64,000 nucleotides of DNA, taken from Torreya grandis (taxonomy: Eukaryota; Streptophyta; Pinopsida; Cupressales; Taxaceae). Under the pieces are notes generated by a model. The model had not been told where the DNA came from. It ran no database searches and was given only the letters and a program-made list of their open reading frames with translations. The position numbers and the translations under genes are program-made. The DNA lies in the NCBI GenBank assembly GCA_037957365.1, contig JARHVA010003639.1, positions 84,501 to 148,500 on the forward strand. The letters run 5' to 3'. This document shows positions 47,068 to 58,103 of the stretch, piece after piece (position 1 is the first letter of the stretch; each line of letters starts with the position of its first letter).

Positions 47068-47771
47068 AAGGAGCGATTGGTGCTGCAAGCTTCCGCTCCA
47101 CGTTGTTGTTCTTTTTCTTCCTCTGGTAGGAATTTTGGGCCCTGTATTCAAGGTTGCTTATACACGCTTTTGATCCTTTTTTTAGGGAACAGGAAAATCA
47201 TGATCAAGACGAAGAAAGATATATATCATAGGGTGCAGTGAAATTGAACAAAGCGGGAGTGACATTCAGAGCGATGGAGCAGGGAAGAATAAGGGACATC
47301 TGTTTATCTAAGGAAACTGGCATATTGTTGCTTCCAAAGATAGATGTGAGTGTGTGGACAGAAATAGTTTTCAAAAACTTATTGGCATACAAAGCATGTC
47401 ATATAGGTGATGATGATCGTGATGATGTTAATGGTGGTGAGAAAGATGAAAAACTAGTTACTGTATTTGTTACGTTCATGTCCCAATTGGTGAAAATAGA
47501 AGAAGATATGTTTGAGGACAGTCTGAGAGACAACAAAGTGATAGCACAAATGTGGAACAATATCAGCAGTTACAGGTGGATACCCGAGTACAAACTCTTT
47601 GACTACTTCACCTGTGGCCTGATTCATTACCACTCACAATAGTGGATTGAGTGGTTCACTAAATTTTGGGATCAAAACTGCTCAAAACCATGGCTCATCG
47701 TGGCTTTCAGTGTCGGGATTATCGGTTTTACAGAAACTGTTATAAGTCTTTGGTCTTCACTCAAGGGCTAG
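46966..47771 (+). pseudogene. DUF247 (plant protein) C-terminal half
   Basis: Starts with a second copy of the duplicated segment (FPWPRNASLKL, KHILDCLPTM), then a frame change and the diagnostic DUF247 core. The open frame 47238-47642 reads VKLNKAGVTFRAMEQGR, ILLLPKIDVSVWTEIVFKNL, LLAYKAC, VTFMSQLVKIEEDMF, NKVIAQMWNNISS. These match AxELxxAGVxF, LxIPxLxIDxxTExxxRNLIAxE and the YxxFMxxLIxTxxDV segment. In the same frame past TAG 47640 it continues WIEWFTKFW and KPWLIVAFSVGIIGFTETVI to TAG 47769: the expected single C-terminal membrane helix. The first stop therefore looks like a Gln or Trp codon lost late. The gene is dead because copia B and copia A separate its parts. Confidence 0.8.
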
Positions 47772-48939
47772 ATAAATACTTAAAAGTGTGGTGGTGTTTA
47801 TGCTACCATGTTTTCCTCTCTTATCTCTCTCGAGTCTTACTAAAAGAGGTGGTCTACAAATCTAGATATGTACATGACTGTAGGGGGGCGTTTATGCTAT
47901 CATGAAATCTTTTTGATTACCTCCAATATAATGTATGGATGACTGGTATTATATTTTTTTGATTAAAAAATTTATATAGTTTATACTTCTACTTTTATCC
48001 AGGCTATTTATTAATATTAGTTTTTAAATCTTTTTTGGTTTTGTTTGGAAACAATGTATCACCATATCTATTAATAATTAAAATAGAAAGAATAAATCAT
48101 ACTATGGTTTCCTCACCTCAAATAAATAAATAAAATAACATAGGTATTTATTTTGAATTAATTTATACATAAATAGCAATGTGAGAAAGAGGACCGTGAA
48201 AATTTAAATAGGGGTTTGTGTTGAGGACTAACAAGGTTTAATATACACCATTTAATTAATAAAGTCTTAAATGGTGAGCATTATTTGATAAATATCTTAA
48301 AAACATAAAATTATATCACAAGGCTTGTTTTAAAAGTTTTCTATAATAAATGTTAGTATCATATCATGATAAATAATTTAGTGATAACTTGATTTCTCTA
48401 ATATATATGTGTATGAATGTTCAATAAATTTTCTATGAATATTTAGTGTATTATTTAGTTCTTCTCTATGTCAAATGAGTTACAATACTTGTAACTTTGT
48501 AGATAATTGAATTTAAATTAGTATCCTATTGATATGCAAAATCTTTTTTTTAATAGTTAAAATATAAAAAGACAAGACAAAGGGAGCATGTGCTCTCTAA
48601 CCAAATAAAGATAAAAAAGCATGGCTATAATTATATGAATGCTTCTAATACATATCCCTAAAGAGTGAAAACATAGAGAAAAGGGATAACTAAGGAGGTG
48701 AGAATACAAGCAAGGCCATTTTAAAAAATTGATTAATATGCCAATAAAATCTACTTAAACCGAAAATCAACAAATAGGAAAGTAGATTAGATAATCCCTT
48801 TATAACTTGTTTTAATATAAAATGAATAATATAACAATAAAAAATGAAATTATTTGACCTTTAAGTATGAAAATTGAAGTGACAATAATTTCTCCCAACA
48901 AATTGAGAGGATATATCATAACATGAAACTTATCAAAAC

Positions 48940-48992
<53 letters not shown>

Positions 48993-49670
48993 AAAAAAAT
49001 TCAATATCTTTTATACATTTTTTATATTTTGTGTTTTTGATGCCATTGAGACCATATTTTTAGAAATATAGTGTCCTTAATCCAACATGATTGACTTATA
49101 GAAAATCATAATATTATTGATGTATTTTAGATTTTTATATACTAGGCATCAGTGGAGAAATTGCAACCTAAACAATGTAGTTATATTAAGGGTTACCTCT
49201 AACTACCACTAGATACAAGATGTTTATTATAATGAGATGATTTTGTAATAGAAGTGAGCCTCTTATTAACATAATAATTGAAATTAGTCATCTTCAAATA
49301 TACATTTAAATATATTCCTTACCACCTAAAAGTCAGACATTCCTCTTCAATACATCTTCAAATTAATTCTATGACACTAAAATCTTTATTTCAATCATCC
49401 TAAAATATTTTTATAATATATAAGCCCATAAAATTATAAATTCGGTTCATATTTTTTAATGGTAACAATTTTTATTTTGGGGATTAATAATTTAAGGGGA
49501 TGAGTTGTGATCAAAATTGAGCCCATTCCATCCATCCAATGGGTTTTATCCCACCCTAAAAGTATAATTATAAAATAGATTGTGAAAAAAATCTAAAATT
49601 TATGTGGTATAATTGATAGTAGAGATAATTATAAAAATATTAAAAGAGGGGTTATTTATATAAATGTCCT
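47772..49670. other. AT-rich DNA downstream of DUF247
   Basis: No gene recognised on either strand. Contains a (TA)n run at 48942-48990. The first few hundred bases could be the former 3' untranslated region of the DUF247 gene. Confidence 0.45.
48942..48990. repeat. (TA)n microsatellite
   Basis: Uninterrupted run of TA dinucleotides, about 24 units. Confidence 0.95.
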
Positions 49671-50117
49671 TTAAGTAAAAGTAGTCACTAATTCTAAAAT
49701 TATATTTAATGGTCGTAAATGAAACCAATGGAAAATCTCAAAAGCATGGCATAATTTGACACAATCCATCTCTTTGTGTTGGGCTATGTTATACAACCTA
49801 CACCAGTTTGGCAGAGCAATCTCTAGTAGATTTATCTCAGGCAACTTGCTTACATTTGACTCAATTTGCTTTTGAAACATGTTGGTAAGTGTTCTTGAGG
49901 AAGGATTACCACTAGTTGAACTTCTTACTTGTCTTTTCAGATTGGGAAAGTCATTTGAAAATCTTTTGGACCATTCTTTGAATAGCATCGAATTTAGGTT
50001 TGGGTGGCTCTTGGGGAATGATCTGAGTGTTAATAAAATCAACCAAGACCAAAGCTTGGGTAGACATTTCATGATTAGTATCTTATCAATCTCTAATGAT
50101 TTAAGATACCTAAACAT
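49671..50117 (-). pseudogene. Gag fragment with altered zinc knuckle (minus strand)
   Basis: Open for 148 codons. The distal part reads LPNWCRLYNIAQHKEMDC, with exact C-x2-C-x4-H-x4-C spacing except Tyr for the second Cys, then VKLCHAFEIF. This resembles YRVHNTSNHGELDC followed by FYNAFELF in the Tat-like gag at 8.7 kb, so both probably derive from one gag lineage. The preceding Ser/Asn/Lys-rich part (FKEWSKRFSNDFPNLKRQV) fits a gag linker. No other gag or pol domain adjoins it; its upstream end meets the satellite at 50119. Confidence 0.5.
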
Positions 50118-50118
50118 T

Positions 50119-50789
50119 ATTAATAGTCCAAATTTTTGAAAACTATCAGAGTTAAATAGACCATATCAAGATTTAGTTAGACTTATTACAAATAAATCAC
50201 ATCTATCTAATGTATTTGTAATAAGTCTAAATTATTTAAAATGATCAAAAATAATTAGTAGTCCAATTTTTGTAAACTATCAGAAATAAATTGGCTTTAT
50301 CAAGAATTAATTGGACTTTTTAAGAATTAGTTGGACTTATTACAAATAAATCACATCTAGCTAATGTATTTGTAATAATTCCAAATTATTTAAAAGAATA
50401 AAAAATAATTAGTAGTCAAATTATTGAAAACTATCAAAAATAAATTGGTCTATATCAATATTTAGTTGGACTTATTACAAGTAAATCGCATCTATCTAAT
50501 GTATTTGTAACAAGTTCAAATTATTTACAATGATCATAATAATTAGTAGTCCAATTTTTTAAAATTTTCATAAATAAATTAGACTTTATCAAGAATTAGT
50601 TAGACTTATTACAAATAAATCACATTTATCTAATGTATTTGTAATAAGTCCAAATTATTTAAAATGATAAAAAATAATTAGTAGTCCAATTTTTGAAAAC
50701 TATCAAAAATAAATTAGGCTTTATCTAGAATTAATTGTATTTATAAAAAAATAGTTGGACTTATTACAAATAAATCACATCTATCTAAG
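50119..50789. repeat. ~135-bp tandem satellite, five units, each with a hairpin
   Basis: Units begin ATTAGTAGTCCAA (variants) at 50119, 50254, 50408, 50542 and 50677, spacing 135, 154, 134 and 135; the second unit carries a 20-base internal duplication. The complete units have arms TTGGACTTATTACAAATAAA and TTTGTAATAAGTCCAA around a CACATCTATCTAAT loop, giving a stem of about 20 pairs. The fifth unit is cut at the loop (50789). Non-coding. Confidence 0.9.
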
Positions 50790-52540
50790 TGTGAAAAATA
50801 GTCACATCACACCATTGGAAGGCTAGTGGTCTTTCTATCTTCAATCAAATTTATACAACCATTCAAACTAGTTCACATATCGTGCTTTCACAAATAATAG
50901 CCATGTGATATTTATTTCATAAGGAAAGATAATTCATACATAAATGTATGATATAAATAAAAATAGCTATTTAATGCAATTGAATTTTGATCTCAAGTTT
51001 TGATTAACTAGTCTAATTACATCATCTACAGACTCCTAATTTCACTTATCGATATGTTATTAGGCAACCAAGGATGAATGGGATGCCATGTGTCAATATT
51101 TGATTTGATCATGAGCTATTTTTTTAATCTTCAATGATGTCCCCGTCACCACCAAATTTTAGCTTGCACAAGCCATGTGTTGATCACTCTAAAACTTGAC
51201 AGTTCACCAATGTTGACTTTAGTCTTTAAGAGAAAGTCCTTGAGATTGTGTTAAGTAGCATGATCATGTGTTCTTGGGTCACTTAGCACCTCCTAGAAGT
51301 TTATATAGTCTCCCACACAACCGATTTATCAAAAGTATGACGTTTATCATAATATCAGTCACTCATGATACTCAAGACTTTTGTTTTGATTATTCATCCT
51401 CCTGCATGGTCAATTTATTGATATTATGCCATGTGGCATGATATCAGGCACTTGGTCTTTTGCATTTTGAGGTAGTAGATAGGATTTATGAGTGTCAATT
51501 TTCTAAAGACCAATTTTGGAGACTTGAATGAAGTGTAATTTAAAAAATTGAAAATTTAAAGACCATTTATTGATAAACATATGTGAAGAAAAAAATACCT
51601 AATGTATAAATAGTAAAACCCCAATTCTGATTACCAAAGTGTAGAGTGTGAATGTCGAAAAGCCAAAGTCTTTTTTGTAACACTTTAATTACAAAATTGA
51701 AAAATCTGAGACACAAAATCTCAAGTGTAATTTACAAAATGCAAATGCTGAATTGGGACATTACAAGCCACAAACCCTAAAGACCATTTATCAAGCATGG
51801 GAATGCCGAAATGTATTTTACAATGCACAAAAGCTAGTGACTAGATCTTGATGTGCAAATTGCAAAGACCATTTGTCAAAGACCTTTTTCGGTTCACAAA
51901 ATTTGAACTTACTAATACGAATACACAAAATCTAAAGATGACTTTTAAATAATCAAAATGTGAAGTGCACGTTTCAGTTCACAAATATGGAAGACCTTTT
52001 GTTGATGCATAATTCCAAAGACTGAATTACCATAGTAGAAAATATAAAACACAAATTATTTAGTGTTTATTTTAAGACCCAAAATGTGAAGACCTAATTT
52101 GGAATACATAAAGTGAGATGTGCCACTTGAAAAACTCTCCAAAAATAAATAAAATAATAAAACAATAAGGCATATCCTAAGTGAATCTAATAAAATATTT
52201 TACACATCCAATTAAATTTTTTACATGTCAAAAAAATGCACTAAATTTTGAAAATTCATACTTATCATTCCAAAATAAAGGCAATGCCATTTCAAATTGC
52301 CAATGTCACAAAAGAAATCAATAGATCTCAATCCTTTATCACTATTTTTGAAGTTCCTAATGTGATGATGCATTCAAATAGTTTGTTACAATGCCTTTTA
52401 AAAAATTAGTGAGAACAAGTGTATGACCCCTCTAATTTTATTTGGTTTCTTAACGTAGATGATACTATCTATAAGAATAGATGATAAAGATGTGTCAGTT
52501 GGGTTTGGCTTCCATTTGTTGTCCTACAACCTGAATAAAT
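50790..52540. other. Intergenic DNA with loose internal phrases
   Basis: No gene seen. From 51530 to 52150 phrases such as AGACCATTTAT, TTCACAAA and AATGCCGAAA recur irregularly, suggesting very old internal repetition. The last 100 bases may be the tail of the minus-strand gene that follows. Confidence 0.4.
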
Positions 52541-53528
52541 TTATGCTTCCTTTGCATATTTTTTGTATGCATGAATTGGGATGAACAAAACTATTTGGAA
52601 ACTTTGTTCTATACCTCCATTTATTTTTAGTATCTCAATATTGATTTTAACTCTAGTAACCCATATTGTGTAGTTCACTCCTATATAATCATCAGGTTTG
52701 ACAAATAACATATCTCTATTTTGCACATCTTGAGTTGGATCAAATGGAATTTTTGTTCTTTTGCTTCTTGGACTAACATATGTATCTGTAGATGTCATTC
52801 CAAAATCAAGAACCCTATCATGAACCATTTTGTGGAGATCTCTATGTAGGGGCATGTCATGGTGAGTTCTAGGACAACAATCTCCTTTATATTCAACTTC
52901 ATAAGGGAACATGTATTCTTTCATTGTGTCATGGATACATTGGAATTAATATGCTAGATCCTTGTAATTACTATTTTTGATCAAACTAAATTCATTAAAT
53001 TACTTTACATACTTATTCAGTTATGTTTTAATTTATTTTCACTCCTTTTTCTACTTCTTTGAAAATTATTTTCATCATATTACCTTCTAGAATATTTGGC
53101 TCACCATTTTATTTTGTTCCCCAAAATTTAATCATGGGGGTGGGTGAAAGAAGGGGACCAATTTCTAGTTCTTATAGAGTTTTTTCAATGTATAATGCAT
53201 TGACCTTGATCCATGCATAGAACAAAATATTAACCTTTTATCAAGCCTAATATTTCATTTCCTCCCTTCAGTTGATAACTATTAACATAGTCTTTGAAAT
53301 CTAATACTTATTTAATCAAAATGACATGAAGTTCTTGTATTTTCACATGTCATATAACTATCCATCATCTCTACCACACTCCATACATCTTTCCTCTTTA
53401 TACATTCACATAGATTTTTAAATGTGCCATTGATGTCCTCGCGGGTATGTCCTCAAGGGATAAATCTAACCTCAACATAAAGGAAATTACCTTTGTAGAT
53501 AAGGATAGATAAATATTGAAACATAAAC
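52541..53528 (-). pseudogene. DUF7869-like gene, downstream exon (degenerate)
   Basis: Directly after the intron the frame reads FMFQYLSILIYKGNFLYVEV and RFIP, a TGA, then GHTREDINGTFKNL (53452-53429). From memory, uncharacterised eukaryotic proteins labelled DUF7869 have NKNRxxFxFLxxLVxxxxFxxVxVxFLxVGHTHEDID at this place. After a frameshift (about 53345) follow VLDFKDYVNSYQLKGG and NEILGLIK, then in other frames LFYAWIKVNALYIEKT, LLSPTPMIKFWGT, EGNMMKIIFKEVEKG, and the open stretch 52924-52541 (MKEYMFPYEVEYKG, YVSPRSKRTKIPFDPTQ). The V-x-D-[YF]-K then K-x-W order fits the family. At least three frameshifts and a dozen stops. A transposase-related fold is suspected for the family but not shown. 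Confidence 0.55.
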
Positions 53529-53636
53529 CTGTACAAAAAAAACTTTATGTTTTGAATTTGTAAATGTAATAGAATTACATTTAGTTCCATATAAGTTTAG
53601 ACATATTTTAATATAGTAATGGATGGAAGGAAGTAC
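53529..53636 (-). other. Intron of the DUF7869-like gene
   Basis: The minus strand shows AATAG|GTACTTCC at 53637/53636 and TTTTTTTTGTACAG|GTTTATG at 53529/53528. The 108-base interval has a T-rich 3' end and AT-rich body typical of plant introns. Splicing it joins DNKN-R and FMFQYLS into the family motif, which reading through does not. Confidence 0.6.
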
Positions 53637-53905
53637 CTATTCTTATTATCCCTAGAATAATTGTCTAGTTGTTCATATAGCCTCCAGAAGGAAGTTTCTT
53701 CAAGGCATCAATTGATTGTTATTCTTCTATGTATTTCTTGCATTCAGGGTAGTAGCTATTAGACAAAAGTGCATCATACAGAGGATATTTTGAAGATCCA
53801 AGTTTATATAGTAAAGATTCTTAAATATCTAGTATTCGTGTTTCCATATACTTCAATAACTTATTCAATGAGGTGATAGTAAAGCTAGACATTCCAATAA
53901 CTTAT
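53637..53905 (-). pseudogene. DUF7869-like gene, middle exon with LDN/NKNR motif
   Basis: Reads SSFTITSLNKLLKYMETR, one TAA, then ESLLYKLGSSKYPLYDALLS, NSYYPECKKYIEE, one TAA, SIDALKKLPSGG, and after a one-base slip LYEQLDNYSRDNKNR (53680-53637). The QLDNxxxxNKNR string is the hallmark preceding GHTHEDID in DUF7869 proteins and fits a catalytic Asp region of an RNase H-like fold (inference). Only two stops and one indel over 90 codons indicate decay more recent than the surrounding elements. The exon's upstream splice site is not certain; 53906-53940 is Trp/Arg-rich nonsense. Confidence 0.55.
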
Positions 53906-54309
53906 AGTAAAAAAAACATCCATATCCACCTGCACCTGCACCATGTGTGATAATCCTTGCCATTGACAACTCTACTATTCTATTGGTAACTACTTTGGTT
54001 TTTGTCATATTCCTTGGCACAAAATTTTTAGACATTGCATCTTATCATGAATGACACTGAGGCATTATTTAAGGTATTTATTTGACATTAATTTATGTGT
54101 GTAATACATTTGTCTTGTAGAAAGTATCTAATTTGAGTGCATCACAAATTATTGGTTGTTACAATCTTCCAAATATCTAGATAGGGACCCATAGCATTTT
54201 TGTTGATTCAAAAAGAGACATGTTTTTCACCTAGAAAAATCATTAGACTTGGCAATGGTCACGTCATGAAAATTAGTTTTCTACATGTTATTTAATTTTC
54301 ACTAGAATA

Positions 54310-54852
54310 TTGGCTAATATTCCATATCTATTAGTTTGCATTGATGTGGTGCCTCATAAATTGAGTGAAATTTGCTGGAAAATGTCAAACATTATCTTCT
54401 GTGCCATATATATCCACTTAACATTTAACTCTTATAGAAACATCTACAAAATCATCCACCAATTAGTCCCACAAATTTTTAGTTACCATTGTCTTCTTTT
54501 GTGGCATTTGTGAAAACCTCCCTAGATGGAATGCATTTTGTTCACCATTTTTGTGATAATTTTTTTATTTTAAAAAATCTAATTCTCATAAATCCCTAAA
54601 TTTTAAGCCAATATTTCAAACATATCTAAGTACCCTGAAAATCAATGGTACTTTTTTTTCTTGAATAAACCAATAAAAAGGGCATACAAGACATGTTGCC
54701 TCTTATTTTTTGTGGTGGAATCAATAAATTTTATCCTTGAAATTTTTATCATCTCAAACAAAAATCTTGACTCAAAACATTTTTTATTACAAAATTTCTT
54801 TGCATACACCTTTCAAATCTCTCTATTTATGCTTGCATCAAACACCACTTTA
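54310..54852 (-). pseudogene. DUF7869-like gene, degraded interval
   Basis: Minus-strand coding scraps in shifting frames: WCLMQA with IERFERCMQRNFVIKNVL, EMIKISRIKFIDSTTKNKR, QHVLYALFIGLFKKK, YLDMFEILA, IITKMVNKMHS, KWIYMAQKIMFDIFQQISL and MQTNRYGILANILVKIK. Sense continues through TAA/TAG codons at Gln-like positions. The scraps lie between the upstream block (54853-55374) and the LDN exon and are probably parts of the same gene, with one or more introns. No known domain recognised. The interval 53941-54309 shows no sense and may be intron. Confidence 0.35.
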
Positions 54853-55374
54853 TTAAGTGAAGTGTCTAGCTGAATTCTTTTTCAGCCTGAGTAGTTTTAG
54901 GCACAAGTTAATTTTTTTATGCCTTTGATATATAAATGTCATGAAAGGAATGAATTTAGCATCCACTACTTCCCATACATTTCCAATATCTTTCTCCTTT
55001 GGTGTCATGTATGGTGAATTGATTGTTCTACATTCAATGTCCACTATCTTGTTGTAAGGCCATCTAACGATAGATGTTTTAGTTACCTTTATACTAAAAG
55101 TATCATAATGTTGTAAAAAATGTCTTATTTAAAATCCCAATTCATTTTCCATCATTGGGATATGATTTCCACCAAAACTATCCCATGGTTGTGCAAATTC
55201 AACATAACCAAAAGTAAATTTTTCATCATTTGCAAGAGTTATACATTTATACAAATATTATACCCTTACCACAAAAAAATCATTTATTAGGATCTAAAAT
55301 GTCTTAGGATCATTGATATATTGAACCAATTAATCCATGAAAGGTTTTTCTTGTTGCAATGGTTGTATATGCAT
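54853..55374 (-). pseudogene. DUF7869-like gene, upstream block (start region)
   Basis: From ATG 55374 a single minus-strand frame runs about 173 codons to TAA with four internal TAA/TAG: MHIQPLQQEKPFMD, LVQYINDPKTF, CITLANDEKFTFGYVEFAQP, WDSFGGNHIPMMENELGF, IRHFLQHYDTFSIKVTKTS, IVRWPYNKIVDIECRTINS, PKEKDIGNVWEVVDAKFIP and FMTFIYQRHKKINL. Upstream of ATG the frame closes quickly. I do not recognise the domain; the regular, non-repetitive composition argues for a once-real protein. Assignment to the same gene as the LDN and GHTRED exons rests on strand and proximity. It could be a separate gene. Confidence 0.4.
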
Positions 55375-57029
55375 AATTGAACTAAAATTAGTATGTCTTT
55401 AATCACCCTAATTCGGTCAAGTAACCAAAAGTACTATGTATTTTATTTCTCTTTCACATAAAGGGTCTTATTGATGGTTAGAGTCCTTGTTTGCATGGTC
55501 ACATTAAGTCTTTTTATTTTTCTTATGCCTTTTTCTCACTATTTTGACACTTTCAGAAGTCATAGGTCACATTTTCTTAGTCCCAGGGGGCCCTCGCCTA
55601 TCATCCCTAATTTTTGCTTTATTATGAGCCTTTGGACATTAGCACCATTTTTAGGGCAATAACACCACATGGCATTACTACCCACTTTTACCTAAAGTGT
55701 CTTACCAATTTTTTCACCCATGTTTGAGTCTTGACCCCTTTTTAACCCTTCTCTTATGGTTTTTTATATATTTTTCATGACTTGTTAGCTAGTAAAGAAG
55801 GTATTATATTCCAAACAAAGATCCTCCTATATAAAGAGCCTCATAAAGCATTTTACATCTATCACTTACTATTTTGACACTTATTACATAAAATCAATCT
55901 ATATTATATCTCAAATACTTTGCATACTACTGAACATTCACACCTAGACATTTTCATGCTTGATCAAAGAAGGGCCTAGGCAAAATTAATCCTAGCATAT
56001 CATGCAAGTTGATGGTGCACATTACCTAATGGATAACTACATGTGATCTGATACCCCTATCATTTGGTTTAATGTAGGTAATAGTTAGGATAACATGGGT
56101 TATGTTCCATGTGATTGTAATATCCCACAACCTAGTTTTTCTTTTCCTTTACATTTTATTATTTCATTGTTTCATGTGTGTAGGTATTCATTAGGATTTT
56201 AGAGAAGAATCAACCAAAATAGTGACACGGATGAGCCTCTACATGATAATAAATCACGTACATGACCTTCAAAAACTCTTATAGCTTTATTTAAAAGTGG
56301 TAGACAATCACTACATAAGGGACACTAGCACTAGGTTTAGACATTAGTGTACTATTGTCCTAAGGGGCACTACTATCCAGAGCTAGATCTTGAAAAATAG
56401 TTAATAGAAAAAACCTTCCTCTCTATTTTTCTCAATCTTCTCCAGTATTTATATATGCAAAAAACTTTTTATATATCTAGATAAGTCCATTTTTACCTTA
56501 TATTCACTATTTTTGGGAAGTTACATAGAATCAATAAATCTTAATTTTATTCCAGATTTACAATAGACCCTACCCTTTAGTATAGCTTAGGATTTACATA
56601 TTAAACTCTAAAAAAGTTAAAACATTTAGTAAACCCATATTACTTCAAACATAGATTCAAAAACCCCAATTTTTCCTTAGGGTTTACCTTCCAAATTTTT
56701 GCACATTAAATTAGGGTTACAAAAATCCAATTTTTTTATTTTTTGGATTAAAATATGATAATTCAATAAATTTAATATTAGTGTTTTATTTATTTAATTT
56801 AATTTTTTTTAACATAATTCAAAACCCAAACCCTATATCCACATACTAGGTCACTATACACACAAAAATTAGCAACTAGGGGTTTAACAAAATTCTTATT
56901 TTTCATTACAATATTTACTCCACAAATTTCCACATTGCACACATACTTATGTTAGATTATATTATACCTCTTGTGTGTTTATTATCCATTCCTTAAACTA
57001 TCTTCTTTGTCAAGTTTAAAATAGAAACT
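55375..57029 (+). other. Candidate LTR and leader before the gag array
   Basis: Non-coding. It holds a strong TATA box CTATATAAAGAG at 55828-55838, then a T/C-rich leader and several AGGGTTTA/ACCCTAA-like phrases at 56640-56720. Placed upstream of plus-strand gag sequence it fits a 5' LTR plus untranslated leader, but no LTR ends, PBS or second copy could be fixed. Confidence 0.3.
55828..55838 (+). promoter_or_regulatory. TATA box upstream of the gag array
   Basis: CTATATAAAGA is nearly identical to the LTR-like TATA at 2208. The next coherent plus-strand coding sequence starts about 1.2 kb downstream (57030). Confidence 0.35.
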
Positions 57030-57340
57030 AAAAATTATTCTACCCCTCATCCACTTGATGCAGTATTGAATTCTTCTCATGATTATAATAATGAATGGAC
57101 TAATTTTGAAGATTGTACATTAGAGAATGATAATTATTTCATTTATAGTGATGATGATGATGATGACTATTTTTAATAGGATGAACGTGAGGATTATTGT
57201 ACACATGATAATATAAATAAACATGAGGATATATTAAATAATTCATATTCTCTTTCCTCTTACTCTTCTCTTATTCCTAAAACTCAAATTAACAACATAG
57301 TGCCAAAAGAAACTCCTATTAGTAGTGTTTTTATTACAAT
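57030..57340 (+). pseudogene. Acidic N-terminal region of the array gag
   Basis: Plus-strand frame PHPLDAVLNSSHDYNNEW, TNFEDCTLENDNYF, SDDDDDDYF, two TAA/TAG, EREDYCTHDNINKHED and SYSLSSYSSLIPKTQ. It is low-complexity, acidic and Ser-rich, of the same style as the (TH)n-flanking segments in the units that follow, and is probably the authentic start of this gag. No catalytic domain. Confidence 0.4.
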
Positions 57341-57898
57341 GTGATCCTAGTTTTTCAAATACTTTCGCTACATCATTGTTCAAAATAAATCAATATAGGT
57401 GCACTGCATAGAAAAAAATTACATGCTTCAAATAAAGTTGATCAAAATATTTCATCTTCTTTACCTTTCTTAATTACATTTCAAAATACAAATACAAAGA
57501 ATTTACACCTTTTAACATTGCACAAACTATGGTAGATGAAATTCCTTTATCACCTTCATTAACATTTCAAGATCAATGCAATAATTCTTTGCCACAAATA
57601 AATAATGCACATGCTTCTAACTCTTCTCCCATATATCATAATATGCAAAAAAAAAAAAAAAAACATGGTTATTACTTCTTCTTCCCTTGATCCTCAAATA
57701 CAAAATGGCAATCATGCTTGAATTTCAAAAATTATTAGTGAAAAACTACCTTGCATTGCACTTACATAATATGATGCCTTGCATAGTATTGAAAATTTAA
57801 ATCTTCTCCTTCTCCTTCTCTTAATGAGCATGTGACTGATACTTCTACTCTTACCTCTTTCAATGAATTAAATTTTGATTTTGAAGAATAAATAGATA

Positions 57899-58010
57899 AT
57901 GATGATTATTGTGATTATGATGAATATGCCACATAATCTACAACTTCTACCTCCTCTCTTGCTTCACATATTTCTATTGTTCAACCAAACATTAGAACAC
58001 ATGTTAAAAA

Positions 58011-58103
<93 letters not shown>

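Noticed and set aside
46782..47392. Minus-strand short ORFs over the DUF247 fragment
   Set aside because: The plus strand carries the family motifs and membrane helix.
50119..50789. CRISPR-like or rho-independent terminator series
   Set aside because: The hairpins lie within whole 135-base tandem units without variable spacers, in a plant genome.
56600..56720. Interstitial telomeric repeat
   Set aside because: Only scattered single TTAGGGTT-like words occur, without tandem order.
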